A stretch of DNA of 64,000 bases, from the NCBI GenBank assembly GCA_963921195.1, contig OY992536.1, forward strand, positions 98,171,550 through 98,235,549. Reading direction: 5' to 3'. Source of the DNA: Pegoplata infirma (lineage: Eukaryota > Arthropoda > Insecta > Diptera > Anthomyiidae). The notes beneath the pieces were generated by a model, which made no database searches, was not told the DNA's origin, and saw nothing but the letters and a program-made list of their open reading frames with translations. Position numbers and translations under genes: made by a program. Of the stretch, positions 55,313 to 64,000 are shown piece by piece; within the stretch, counting starts at the first letter, position 1, and every line of letters begins with the position of its first letter.

Positions 55313-56950
55313 TACATGAACTAAAATTTTTTCCTAACAGTTAAGAAAATTTTCCAACTTTTAGATAAATTTAACTAAATTGTAGAAAAATATATAAACT
55401 ATTTTGAAGATAATTTTTTCAAAGTTTAAGTTAAGTCTTTTTTTTTCGAGTGCAAGTTATGTATCCGGGGTTGAGACATTTCCTCAGAAAGGTTACAGAT
55501 GTTTCTTTATGGAAGGTGTGAGGTAGATCACAGGGAATGTAGTTCTGTTATTTGTCCCAAGGTGTGTCTATTATATGTTCTGTAACATGTCACTATTGAA
55601 TCGACACGGGGCGTATATCCGTCACTTGTGATATATCCGGAGTTGAGAATTTCTTCAAAAAAGTGGCAGATAATTTTATATATGTGTCATGTTTGTGATA
55701 CGTTTTTTAGGTCCGGGTGATATGTCACGTGACCTATAAAAAACCGGTCACTTTTCCTGCAGGGTATTGACATAAAGTCTCTAGAAACTTTGTTATTTCT
55801 TTAACGCATGTTATACCAAAAGAAATGAGACCCACATGGAACATAATGGAAAAGAACAGGGAATGAATTTTAATGAAATTTTGTTTTACTCGAAATTTTT
55901 CAATCAAATTTTTTTTGACTTAAATAACGTTAAAATTTGTTCTCATCGGCTCTGATCCAAAAATTGATCTGCATTTGTAAACTTGTGTTATGAGGCATTT
56001 TTAGATTTCCCTCCCCCCCCTTTTTTACAAACCTGCATTTATTGTTGGTTTTATTATTTTTTGTTTTTATTGTTAAAGAAAAAAAACTTTAAATGTATTT
56101 TGTTTAGTTCTGACTATTATGAGTATTGTTGTTTTTAGAGCTTTTGCTGCTGCAGCTGATTAATCCCCACATCATTGTTGGGTCATCATAAAGGTTGCAC
56201 GCATATTTGTATGCAAACAATCATCATTATCATCATCGTCGTTGTTGTTGTCGTTGTCGAAGTCAATTGTTTTCCAGTACATATGTATGTATATTGTTTT
56301 TGGTATGACCACTTTACTTTGTTTTAACTGGCTTGAACTTAAGTTTTTTTCTGTTTTTTTTTTCTTGTAAATTTGGTTGCCATTACCAAGTGTTTCAATT
56401 ACCATTTTGACCATTAAAAAAGTGTCTTGTGCTCGTTTAAAAAGTTCTTTTGTTTAACTTTTTTTTTTTTAACTTCTAGTTCATTGTTATGTTTTTTTGG
56501 GGGGGCCTTAACAAATAAGCGCACCTTTTATAAATTTGTTTGAATTTTTGATTTTTTGAAACGTATTGAATTTAAATTCAATTCGTTTTTATATATGATT
56601 TGATGGAGTACTTTGGTATGCATATTTTTTTAAAAAAGTTTTTTTTTTTGTCTTCCAACTTTGAAGTCTTTGATGTATGCCTTTCAATGTGTCTTACAAA
56701 TGAGTTTGTTCTATAAAACGTTTTGTCTTATGGTTGGTTTTCTTTCGTTTGTGTGTTCTTTTCAAACAAAAAACATTAAACCTTTTTGTATTGATTTGTA
56801 CTTTTGGGGGCTTTTTTTTTGTTGTTAAAGATTATTGATTTTATTTGATTGCCATTTGACATCTCCTTTTATATGTGGTGTTGGAAAAAATTCTAACTGT
56901 TTTTTTCATGTCCATTTTTACTCATATGCATTGGGGCGGAGCGTTTTTCG
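55313..56950. other. AT-rich sequence, no gene seen
   Basis: 55313-55450 ends in 'ctttttttttcgagtg', perhaps another element end. A diverged duplication, 'gtatccggggttgagacatt' near 55460 and 'atatccggagttgagaattt' near 55630, is present. 56100-56950 holds (GTT)n-like and AT-rich sequence such as 'cgtcgttgttgttgtcgttg'. No gene supported. Confidence 0.45.
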
Positions 56951-57570
56951 TTTTTATACCCTCCACTCTAGTGATAGAGGGTATATATAAGTTTGTCATT
57001 CCGTTTGTAACTCATCGAAATATCGGTCTGGGACCCCATAAAGTATATATATTCATGATCCCCGATCGATTTTAATACATTCTAGCGATGTCCGTCTGTC
57101 TGTCTGTGGAAATGTTGATCACAGCCAAAATATTACACGGAGATGACTGAAACTTAACATATTTATTGGAAGTTCTCCCGAGAAGTTTGGTATTGCATTT
57201 GAGCGGTATCGGTTTAGCGGTTCAAAAGTTTAGCGGTTCAAAAGTTATGAACGAAAATGTAAGGACACCTCAAAAATTTTATTACATTCAACATAACCTA
57301 AAAATACAAAATGCTTTAATTCAGCTGCTGGTTGACTTATGTGAACATAATTGAACACTATTTAAACAAGTACAAACATATTTTTTGACAAAAAAGAAAA
57401 AAATCGCGGATTTTTTTTACCATTTTTTTTTTTCGCGAAATTTTTTTTTTTCAAAAAAATTTTTGTTTTCAAAAGTAATTTCTTTTTAAATAAAGTTTTT
57501 GGAATAATCTTAAATTTTGGAGGGTATCACTACATTCGGCAAGGCCGAATTTAATTTTTTTACTTGTTTG
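56951..57570 (+). mobile_element. HINE/mini-me-like element, subfamily B, complete copy
   Basis: TTTTTATACCCTCCACTCTA with partner TAGAGGGTATATATAAGTTT, 'gtcattccgtttgtaactc', 'gggaccccataaagtatat' and GTCY tract TGTCCGTCTGTCTGTCTGTG (57089-57108). It ends with 'tggagggtatcactacattc', hairpin TTCGGCAAGGCCGAA and 'tttacttgttt'. Best reference copy of subfamily B in the window. Confidence 0.7.
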
Positions 57571-57659
57571 CACTTATTTTTTCACTCATTTACCAAATGT
57601 GCAGTTCTTTTAGTTTGGACTGCATCTCGCTTTCCAAAGACAAATGGACGGATGTACAT

Positions 57660-58720
57660 TAGGGGTGGGATAGTGCACGAGTTTTCGATTTCGACACGCT
57701 AGAACCGCTTATTTTGTGAGGGTCGTAAAAAAAATGTATGAGCCAAAAAATGGGGCAGGTCGGAAAGGATCTAGGGGTCGCTCATCGGGGTCAAAGTTGG
57801 GCACAGAGGGGAAAAAATCCACAAAAAACCCTACAGCTCTCCTGGTTTTGCCCCAAGAGGGGTCAAATGTGATATCGACCCCCATTATTTTTTCCCCCCA
57901 AACACTTTTCCCAAACATACCTAAGCCCTATCTCTACTCCCTAAGGAGGCTCCCATACAAAGGTTCAATTTTTAAAAATATTTGCTCCTTCCTCTTTAGC
58001 TGTCTCAGAAGTGACCCTAGAGGAATCAAATGTATGACCGACCCCCAATATTTTTCCAAACCCAACATTTTCTTATCTTTATCTCCAACCCTTAGGGTGG
58101 TCCCCATACATTTTTTTTATTTTTTCTTAATTTGTATTATTACATCAGCTCCTACCGGTCCAATGGTGCCTCCTAGAGGGGTTATTATCAAGACCGACCC
58201 CCATTTATTTTTCAACCTCAACATTTCTTCTGAATATACCACTTCCCTATCTCTAATTCCTATGGGGTCTCCCACACAAAATGACATTTTTATAAAATTT
58301 GCTCCTACCGCTCTAACTGGCGCAGGGGTGACCCTAGAGAAGTTAAATGTAGGAGTGACCCCCAATATTTTTTCAGCCCCAAAATTTTTCCCAAACAAAC
58401 CTACCCTCTATTTTTAAGCCTCAAGGGGGTCCCCACACATTTTTTTATATTTTTTATAAAATCAGATGTTATCGCTCCCATGGTGCCTCTTAGGGATAGG
58501 GAATGCAGACTTACCCCCATTCGTTTTTGCCCCCCACATTTTTTCCGAACATACCTACGGCGTATTTCCACTTTATGGTACTGGAACCCAACGTTGGAGT
58601 ATTTCGAATTTACAAAAGTACAATAATTAGCAACACTTTTATTTATAAATTCAGCTCTTACCGCTCCCATAGTGCCTCTTAGGGACTGGAAATGCAAGCT
58701 GACCCCCTATATCTGCCATG
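57660..58720 (+). repeat. Left terminal inverted repeat of the foldback, about 160-bp tandem units
   Basis: The landmark (C)GACCCCC recurs at 57876, 58039, 58195, 58357 and about 58512. Each unit repeats 'ctcctaccgctcta', 'tgaccctagaggaatcaaat', 'cgacccccaatattttt' and 'cccaaacatacctaa'. The longest open frame in this half of the window (57716-58417) lies here only because the repeat lacks stops in one frame. The same protein-like pattern appears on the minus strand of the other arm. Confidence 0.85.
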
Positions 58721-58744
58721 TAAACATCATATTAATTAACTTCA

Positions 58745-59700
58745 ATTAAAAGAAGTGTGTGAAACCAAATTCGGCAAAACGTCTGGACCAGGAGTTCCAA
58801 TGTTTGAGCGTTTAAAAGAGTAATGGGAAAATATAAAAGACAAACCATACAGTCCTGGCATAGAAGATTAGAAAGTGGCAGGAAACATACCAACCTGCAT
58901 CAAGCTGTTTTGTTGGGCTCAAATAAAGGAAAAGCGACCCAGAGACGACTTCAAGGAGTTTCTTGAAATTGTTGTATTATACCTTGGTGAAAATATTCCT
59001 AATAATTATTTTAGCCGACCAGGACCCATCAGTCATGCTCGATGGATGGCAAAAGGCATATATTGCCTAAAAATGTTGTAGGTTTGACCAAAAACAATTT
59101 ACGAGCAAATTTGGCGCCACTAAAGCAATAGAACCTCCAAATAATGATTTGAATTTTTTTAAAGCGATTGCTAATTATGCTTCAATTAACAAGATGTCTC
59201 AACGATTGGAGAAGAGATTCTCTGTGGTGAAGCTGTTGCACTATTTGATCCGAATATCTCCTGTGAAATAAAATGAAAAATGGCAAATGCAAGGAGGAAG
59301 AGTTATCTGACAGCGAAGAAAAATAAGACGATGATATCGGGGAAGATTATGACTCGGGCGATAGCGGCGAAGGTGGCAACAAAGATCGTGATCATCCAGT
59401 ACACGTTGTTGGATTCGAAGGTGTGAAAATAATTAACATGGAATCGAAACAAGTAAATGCAGAACTCATAACATAAAGAATGATTTAAGCCACTACGTCA
59501 CAGCTGAGACACCAACATTTTTTCACGCTTCGGATTAACAACAAATTTCATTGGTTCCGGTCCAAATACTTGGGAAAATTGTGAGGACTACCAGCAAGCG
59601 CTGCAAATATTACTTCAATTACATGTTTTCAACGACGCTGCCGAAAGAGGACTATAACAACGTGTTGTGCCGTAATGGAGAGGAAAAAATATTACCCTAA
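58745..59700 (+). pseudogene. Decayed gene of an uncharacterised multi-copy family, inside the foldback
   Basis: Coding traces in successive frames: RPRDDFKEFLEIVVLYLG and SHARWMAKGIYCLKML (frame 58875-59081, ends TAG); then, shifted, RFDQKQFTSKFGATKAIEPP and NNDLNFFKAIANYASINK (about 59080-59200); GEAVALFDPNISCEIK (near 59227); DLSHYVTAETPTFFHASD (near 59483); WENCEDYQQALQILLQLHVF and NDAAERGL (59547-59657, TAA). Base composition is higher in GC than the surroundings, as expected of former coding DNA. From memory, these blocks resemble a repeated hypothetical protein of arthropods and cnidarians (blocks like 'RDDYRELLEL..FLG' and 'ND.AERG..LI..FN'). I cannot name a function. Stops and frameshifts make it non-functional. 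Its central place suggests it was the element's own gene or captured cargo. Confidence 0.7.
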
Positions 59701-60754
59701 GAAAGTGGAAATACGGCGTAGGTACGTTGGGACAAAAAGTAAGGGCAAAAATTATTGGGGTCATTCTGCATTTCCCGTTCCTAAGAGCAACCATGGGAGC
59801 GGTAAAAGCTGATTTTATAAATAAAAATTATAAAAAATGTGTGGGAACCCCCTTAAGACTTAAAAATAAGGAGCAGGCTTGTTTGGGGAAAAGGGGCTAA
59901 AAAATATTAGGGGTCAGTACAAGATTTCATTTTATAACAGAATAAAAAAATGTGTGGGGACCCCCTTAAGGCTTAAAAATAGAGGGTAGGTTTGTTTGGG
60001 GAAAATGTTGGGGCTGAAAAAATATTGGGGATCAGTCATACATTTAAATTCACTAGGGTCATCCCTGCGCCAGTTATAGCGGTGGGAGCAAATTTTATAA
60101 AAATGTTATTTTGTGTGGGAGACCCCTTAGGAATTGGAGATAAAGAGTTAGTATGTTCAGATGAAATATTGGGGGCTAAAAATAAATGGGGTTCGGTCTT
60201 GCTAATGACCCCTCTAGGAAGCACCGTTGGACCGGTAGGAGGTGATTTAATAAGAAAAATTAAGGAAAAATAAAAAAAATTTATGGGGACCACCCTAACG
60301 GTTGAAGATAGAGGGTAGGTTTGTTCTAAGAAAATGTTGGGGATGAAAAAATATTGAGGGTCGGTCATATATTTGATTCCTCTAGGGTCACTTCTAGGAC
60401 AGCTAGAGAGGTAGGAGCAAATATGTTTTAACATTCAACCTTTGTATGGGAGCCCCCTTAAGGAGAGGAGATAGGGCTTAGGTATATTTGGCAAAAGTGT
60501 TTGGGGCGAAAAAATAATGGGGGCCGGTCTCACATTTGACCCTTTTGGGGGCAAAACCAGGGGAGTTGTGGGGCTTTTTGTGGATTTTTTCCCATGTACT
60601 CCCAACTTTGACCCCGATGAGCGACCCCTAGATCCTATTCGACCTCCCCCATTTTTTGGCTCATACCCTTTTTTTACGAACCTCACAAAATGGGGGGTTC
60701 TAGCGGTTCCAAATACTGCTGCTTAAAATCTCACACAACACTATCCCACCCTTA
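59690..60754 (-). repeat. Right terminal inverted repeat of the foldback
   Basis: Reverse complement of 57660-58720 with roughly 10-20 percent visible differences and unit gains or losses. The landmark GGGGGT/GGGGTC and 'cttaggtatatttggc' recur at similar spacing. The innermost unit near 59700-59800 is shorter and more decayed. Confidence 0.85.
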
Positions 60755-60890
60755 ATGTACATATATAGCTAGAGTGTCTTAGAAATGGATCAATAATATA
60801 TAAACTTAATGGGGTCCTCGACTGATATTTCAATTCGTTTTTCATGGAATAGCAAAGTAATATAACATTATTTTTTCTAAAAAAAACTTT

Positions 60891-63055
60891 GCTTTGGCAA
60901 GTACACCCAAATCTTCCGCAAAACATTATCATGGTTTAATGTTTTGGGCAAGATATCAAAATTCGCAGGCATTTTTTTGGTTATATCCTTATAATTATCC
61001 GAATTTTGCAAGAAATTTCCCGTTCAAAGTACATAGATATGTAAAGTAGACACTACAATAAAGAGACCGGCAATAGATCGGCGACTCTTTGCCATATTTT
61101 ACTTTGAAGCACATATTTTACTACCAGGTTTGGAAATAAGTCCAATATTCTTAGCATGAAAGCCGATAAGACTATAAGTAGTATTTATCCCAGTCAGACC
61201 TAGACATTCCCTTCTTGTTAGTGATAAGTAGTAGATATTTAGTTTTTCTTTGGTGATAATTTAAGTCAAAAGCAGATGTTTTTTGACTAAAGGTAAGCCA
61301 TGTTTAATTACAAACATACTTATTTTGATATTATCTTGCAATGCCACAAAAATGTTGTTTGACATCATAATAAAAATTACGAAAAAAAATAGAACTCATA
61401 CATAACAAAACCACAAATGCAATGGAATATAAACTTATGAATACAATTACTCAAAGTTATAAGGCATTTTTTTTAATGCCGATCAATTCAGGCAACTTAA
61501 ATGGAGGAGATAAAATTAATTCAACACAAATGATTATGAAAATGTGCACAGAAAATAAATAAAACAAAAAAAATATATAAAAAATAATAACAACAATGTC
61601 ATAAATAATACATAGTTGTAAATATGCATTACATTACGTTACATTACATACCACTCACTCACTTACCACTTTATGGGAGAGACAAGTTTAAGTTTATGGC
61701 ATAAACTTTATGCCAAAGTACTTGTACACAAATTTATATACCGATTTTTACCTGGATGAAGTACTTACTACACTTTATAACATACATTTTATAATAACAC
61801 TGTCAAAATTACAGTTGTCTTTCCAAGATTTGCGGTTTTGGTTGGGATACAAGAAAAAAAAAAAAAAAACAAAGAGTTTTTTTAGATAGATTTGTGATGT
61901 TGAATGTCGTCGATGTATAAATTTAAAAGTCAAATAGTTTTTGTAGGGCGACATGTATTTTTTAAAACTTTGAGATTAACTTTAATAACACTACTCAACA
62001 CGGTTTTTGCACAGACATTTTGAAAACATTTTCTAAAGTATTTTGGGCTCCTAAACACGAATAATGTCATCAGAAAAGTTGTATCAAATTGCCTTCTTGA
62101 CATTTTTTGTGAATCAAGACCTCAAAACAGACAAATTTTTTAATATCGAAAAAGTATATGTTAAAGTTCTTCATATTTTTTTTTATTCGAATTCCCAATA
62201 AAATTACATTACTTTTGCAAGAAATCCGGACTCGATACGATCAAGAATACCATCAGGACATTAAAAGAAAGTTTTTGTTATGTCCTTATAAGTATCCGAA
62301 TTTTGCAAGAAACTTCCTGTTCAAAGCAGATATGTAAAGTAGACACTCCAATAAAGAGAACCTGGGGTTAAAATCCAATATCCATTGAGTATATCCAGAA
62401 ATATTTGTAAAAAATATATATTGATATTTTTACAAAATTACAAAAAATGGACGTCCACAGAAAATATATCCCCAAGCATGCGCCACCCTAATTTTAACAT
62501 ACCTTCACCTAGAAGTCTTTTATTTTTTTTCTAACATGGGTGACAAGTTCATTGACAATAACTGAAATAATTTTTACAAGTTGCTAGAGTAATGAGTGGG
62601 AAATTGAATAAGAATCACTTACTCGAATTGCTAGGTTTATGTAATAAATGTTACATATAAATGCAAAAGAAAAAAAAAAAAAACAGATTTTTGTGAATAT
62701 CAGCAAAAGAATAAAATAACAATAGAATATTTTAAGATTTTTTAAGAGATAAGTGTAGGAAAATAATTGGTATTTGTTTGTTTTATTTAAGTAAAATGTT
62801 AATTTTGAAGAGAAAGAGAAAAAAAAAACTGGGAATAGCAATAATGGCAAATATATGTGACAATTTTTCGCGAAATAAATAATGGGAGTTTTAAGTTAAA
62901 ACAAAAGACTTAAGACATAAACTTTAATGATTTTTTTTTAAAAAAGAGATTTAATGAACTTTAACAAATTGGAGCAGTGGAGTAATTGAGGCATATAAAT
63001 TTGCAATAGTAATAAACGCAGAAAAGTATTACAGGTACTACATGTAAGGTTGTAA
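60891..63055. other. AT-rich sequence with one separated duplication, no gene seen
   Basis: A block of about 90 bp ('ccgaattttgcaagaaa', 'gatatgtaaagtagacactm' type) at 60983-61071 recurs at 62278-62367 with small changes, 1.3 kb apart. The rest is AT-rich with 'attacattacgttacattac' near 61628. The 88-codon minus frame at 62584-62850 is AT-rich noise. Confidence 0.55.
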
Positions 63056-63059
63056 GTGA

Positions 63060-63172
63060 TTTAGAGTCGATCAGTATACTTGAAGGTGGGTATAGGATCA
63101 ATATTTTGGGTAGTTACAAAACAAACATCAACACAAAGCCATTATACCCTGTAACACAAAGTGGTGTAGTTT
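63060..63172 (+). mobile_element. HINE fragment, subfamily D
   Basis: 'gagtcgatcagtatacttga', 'aggatcaatattttgggtag' and 'cattataccctgtaacacaa' with 'gtggtgtag' match the terminal part of subfamily D in the orientation of 20671-21466. The rest of the copy is missing. Confidence 0.65.
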
Positions 63173-63226
63173 TTAAAGAACCAAAGCTTAGTTTTTGGAA
63201 TCCTGGTGCCTACTGTTTTTATACTA

Positions 63227-63728
63227 CACTCAAAAAAAAACCTTGTAAAATAGCAAGAAAAACTTGTAACTTTTATTTTTTGCTACCTTCTATTTGACAA
63301 GAATTCCTTGTAATTTTACAAGCTTTTTACCAAAAATTTTGTAATTTTACAAGATTTTTACCAATAAAATTGTAATTTTTACAATTTTTTTGACGCGATA
63401 AAAGTTACAAGGGGGTTTCGTGACTTTATTAGATTTTTTGCTACCTCCTATTTTACAAGAATTCCTAGTAAAAATTTCGAGCTTTTTTGTTATTTTACAA
63501 GTTTTTTACCAATATAAAACTAACAAGGAATTGTCGTAAATTTACTAGAATTTTTTTTGTAAAAAAACCACTAAAATTTGTAAAATTACAAAATAAATTG
63601 TAAAATTATAAAAAAAATGTAAATTTCGACCAAAAATTATTTGTTAAAAAACAAGGAAAACTGTTTAACATTGGTAAAATGGGATTGCGAGACTTTTTCT
63701 TGTAATTTGACAAGGATTTTTTTTAGAG
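63227..63728. mobile_element. CACTC-ended element with repeated TTTTACAAG word
   Basis: Left CACTCAAAAAAAAACCTTGT after TA. Right ACAAGGATTTTTTTTAGAGT before A/TA, a decayed inverse. The interior repeats CTTGTAAAATAGCAAG, TTTTACAAGAATTC and relatives in both orientations. It sits next to the start of the following HINE, just before TTTTTATACCC. Confidence 0.68.
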
Positions 63729-63730
63729 TA

Positions 63731-64000
63731 TTTTTATACCCTACACCACTCTGTGGTACAGGTAATAATGAGTTCGTAACTACCCGAAATATTGGTCCTA
63801 GACCTACCTTCAAGTATACCGATCGACTCAGAATTAATTTTTGAGTCGATTTAGCTATGTCCGTCCGTCTGTCCATCTAACGGTTTAAGCATGATACAGG
63901 TCGCAATTTTCAATAAAATGACTTGAAATTTGAAACTTAAGCATTTTTTGGTCCAAGGACGAAACCTATTGAAATTTAAAAAAATCAGTCCATGTTAAGA
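63731..64000 (-). mobile_element. HINE/mini-me-like element, subfamily D, cut by window end
   Basis: TTTTTATACCCTACACCACT, hairpin partner GTGGTACAGGTAATAATG, 'aagtataccgatcgactca', GTCY tract GTCCGTCCGTCTGTCCATCT (63860-63879) and 'ggtccaaggacgaaacct'. Same orientation as 47569-48425; its remaining part lies beyond the window. Confidence 0.7.

Larger units (their letters stand above)
57660..60754. mobile_element. hAT-like foldback element with 8-bp duplication and internal gene relic
   Basis: Left TAGGGGTGGGATAGTG and right CACTATCCCACCCTTA (one mismatch in the inverse). ATGTACAT flanks both sides (57652-57659, 60755-60762). The terminal repeats extend about 1.06 kb on each side and consist of tandem units of about 160 bp. 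The middle (58745-59700) holds a decayed coding region. TARGG ends and an 8-bp duplication fit hAT. Long tandem-repeat arms resemble the Foldback/Galileo architecture, although those belong to the P superfamily. The target duplication is itself a palindrome. Confidence 0.8.
57580..60890 (+). mobile_element. HINE split in two by the hAT-like foldback
   Basis: Left fragment 57580-57659 ('tagtttggactgcatctcgc', 'caaatggacggatgtacat'). Right fragment 60755-60890 ('atgtacatatatagctagag', 'aatggggtcctcgactgata'). The order matches subfamily C (e.g. 49720-49850), so the 3.1 kb between them was inserted. Confidence 0.7.

Noticed and set aside
49915..55770. A still larger element bounded by GCAGGGAAA (49930) and TTTTCCTGCAGGG (55754)
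   Set aside because: The mirrored words are short and imperfect, and no flanking duplication was found.
57716..58417. 233-codon open frame as a gene
   Set aside because: It is made of about 160-bp tandem units in a terminal inverted repeat. The opposite arm shows the same pattern on the other strand, and no protein family is recognisable.

Overview
The window looks like a stretch of non-coding, repeat-saturated dipteran chromosome, most likely from a brachyceran/calyptrate-type fly. It is strongly AT-rich. It holds many copies of mini-me/DINE-1-like (HINE) elements with (GTCY)n tracts and TATACCC...GGGTATA hairpins, two non-LTR retrotransposon remnants, hAT-type elements with 8-bp target duplications and a Helitron-like element. 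I found no host exon, tRNA or rRNA. The window therefore reads as a giant intron or pericentromere-like intergenic DNA. The species is inferred only from repeat style.

Layout. 1-6.3 kb: HINE copies and two non-autonomous elements. 6.3-10.1 kb: a 31-bp minisatellite. 10.1-12.2 kb: a spacer carrying a textbook hAT MITE. 12.2-16.4 kb: the same 31-bp satellite in the opposite orientation, embedded in a second, 35-bp satellite. 17.3-18.9 kb: two inverted copies of one element, one of them carrying a nested MITE. 19.2-20.6 kb: diverged tandem repeats. 20.7-25.5 kb: a five-level nest (HINE > hAT > CCC-ended element > Helitron > MITE). 25.5-26.7 kb: a broken LINE. 28.8-32.2 kb: a HINE with an inserted element, then a 1.84-kb hairpin element. 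32.2-38.3 kb: 35-bp satellite, first inverted, then direct. 38.8-44.6 kb: HINE copies plus a Jockey-type insertion with intact target duplication. 44.6-47.2 kb: a second large 35-bp array. 47.6-49.9 kb: more HINEs. 50.0-55.3 kb: a nested foldback complex. 57.0-60.9 kb: a HINE split by a 3.1-kb hAT-like foldback element whose centre holds a decayed protein-coding gene. 60.9-64 kb: further repeats, ending in a HINE cut by the window edge.

The parts worth a second look are these. (1) Both satellites are built almost entirely from short palindromes and share the word TTTTCTATAGAAAA. The 31-bp unit also carries CGATA/TATCGATA words that match insect DREF/BEAF-32 sites. (2) Several element families share near-identical ends but have unrelated interiors made of one short word repeated in both orientations. 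(3) The hAT-like foldback at 57660-60754 encloses the remains of an uncharacterised gene. No element here appears able to move by itself: every protein-coding piece is truncated or broken.
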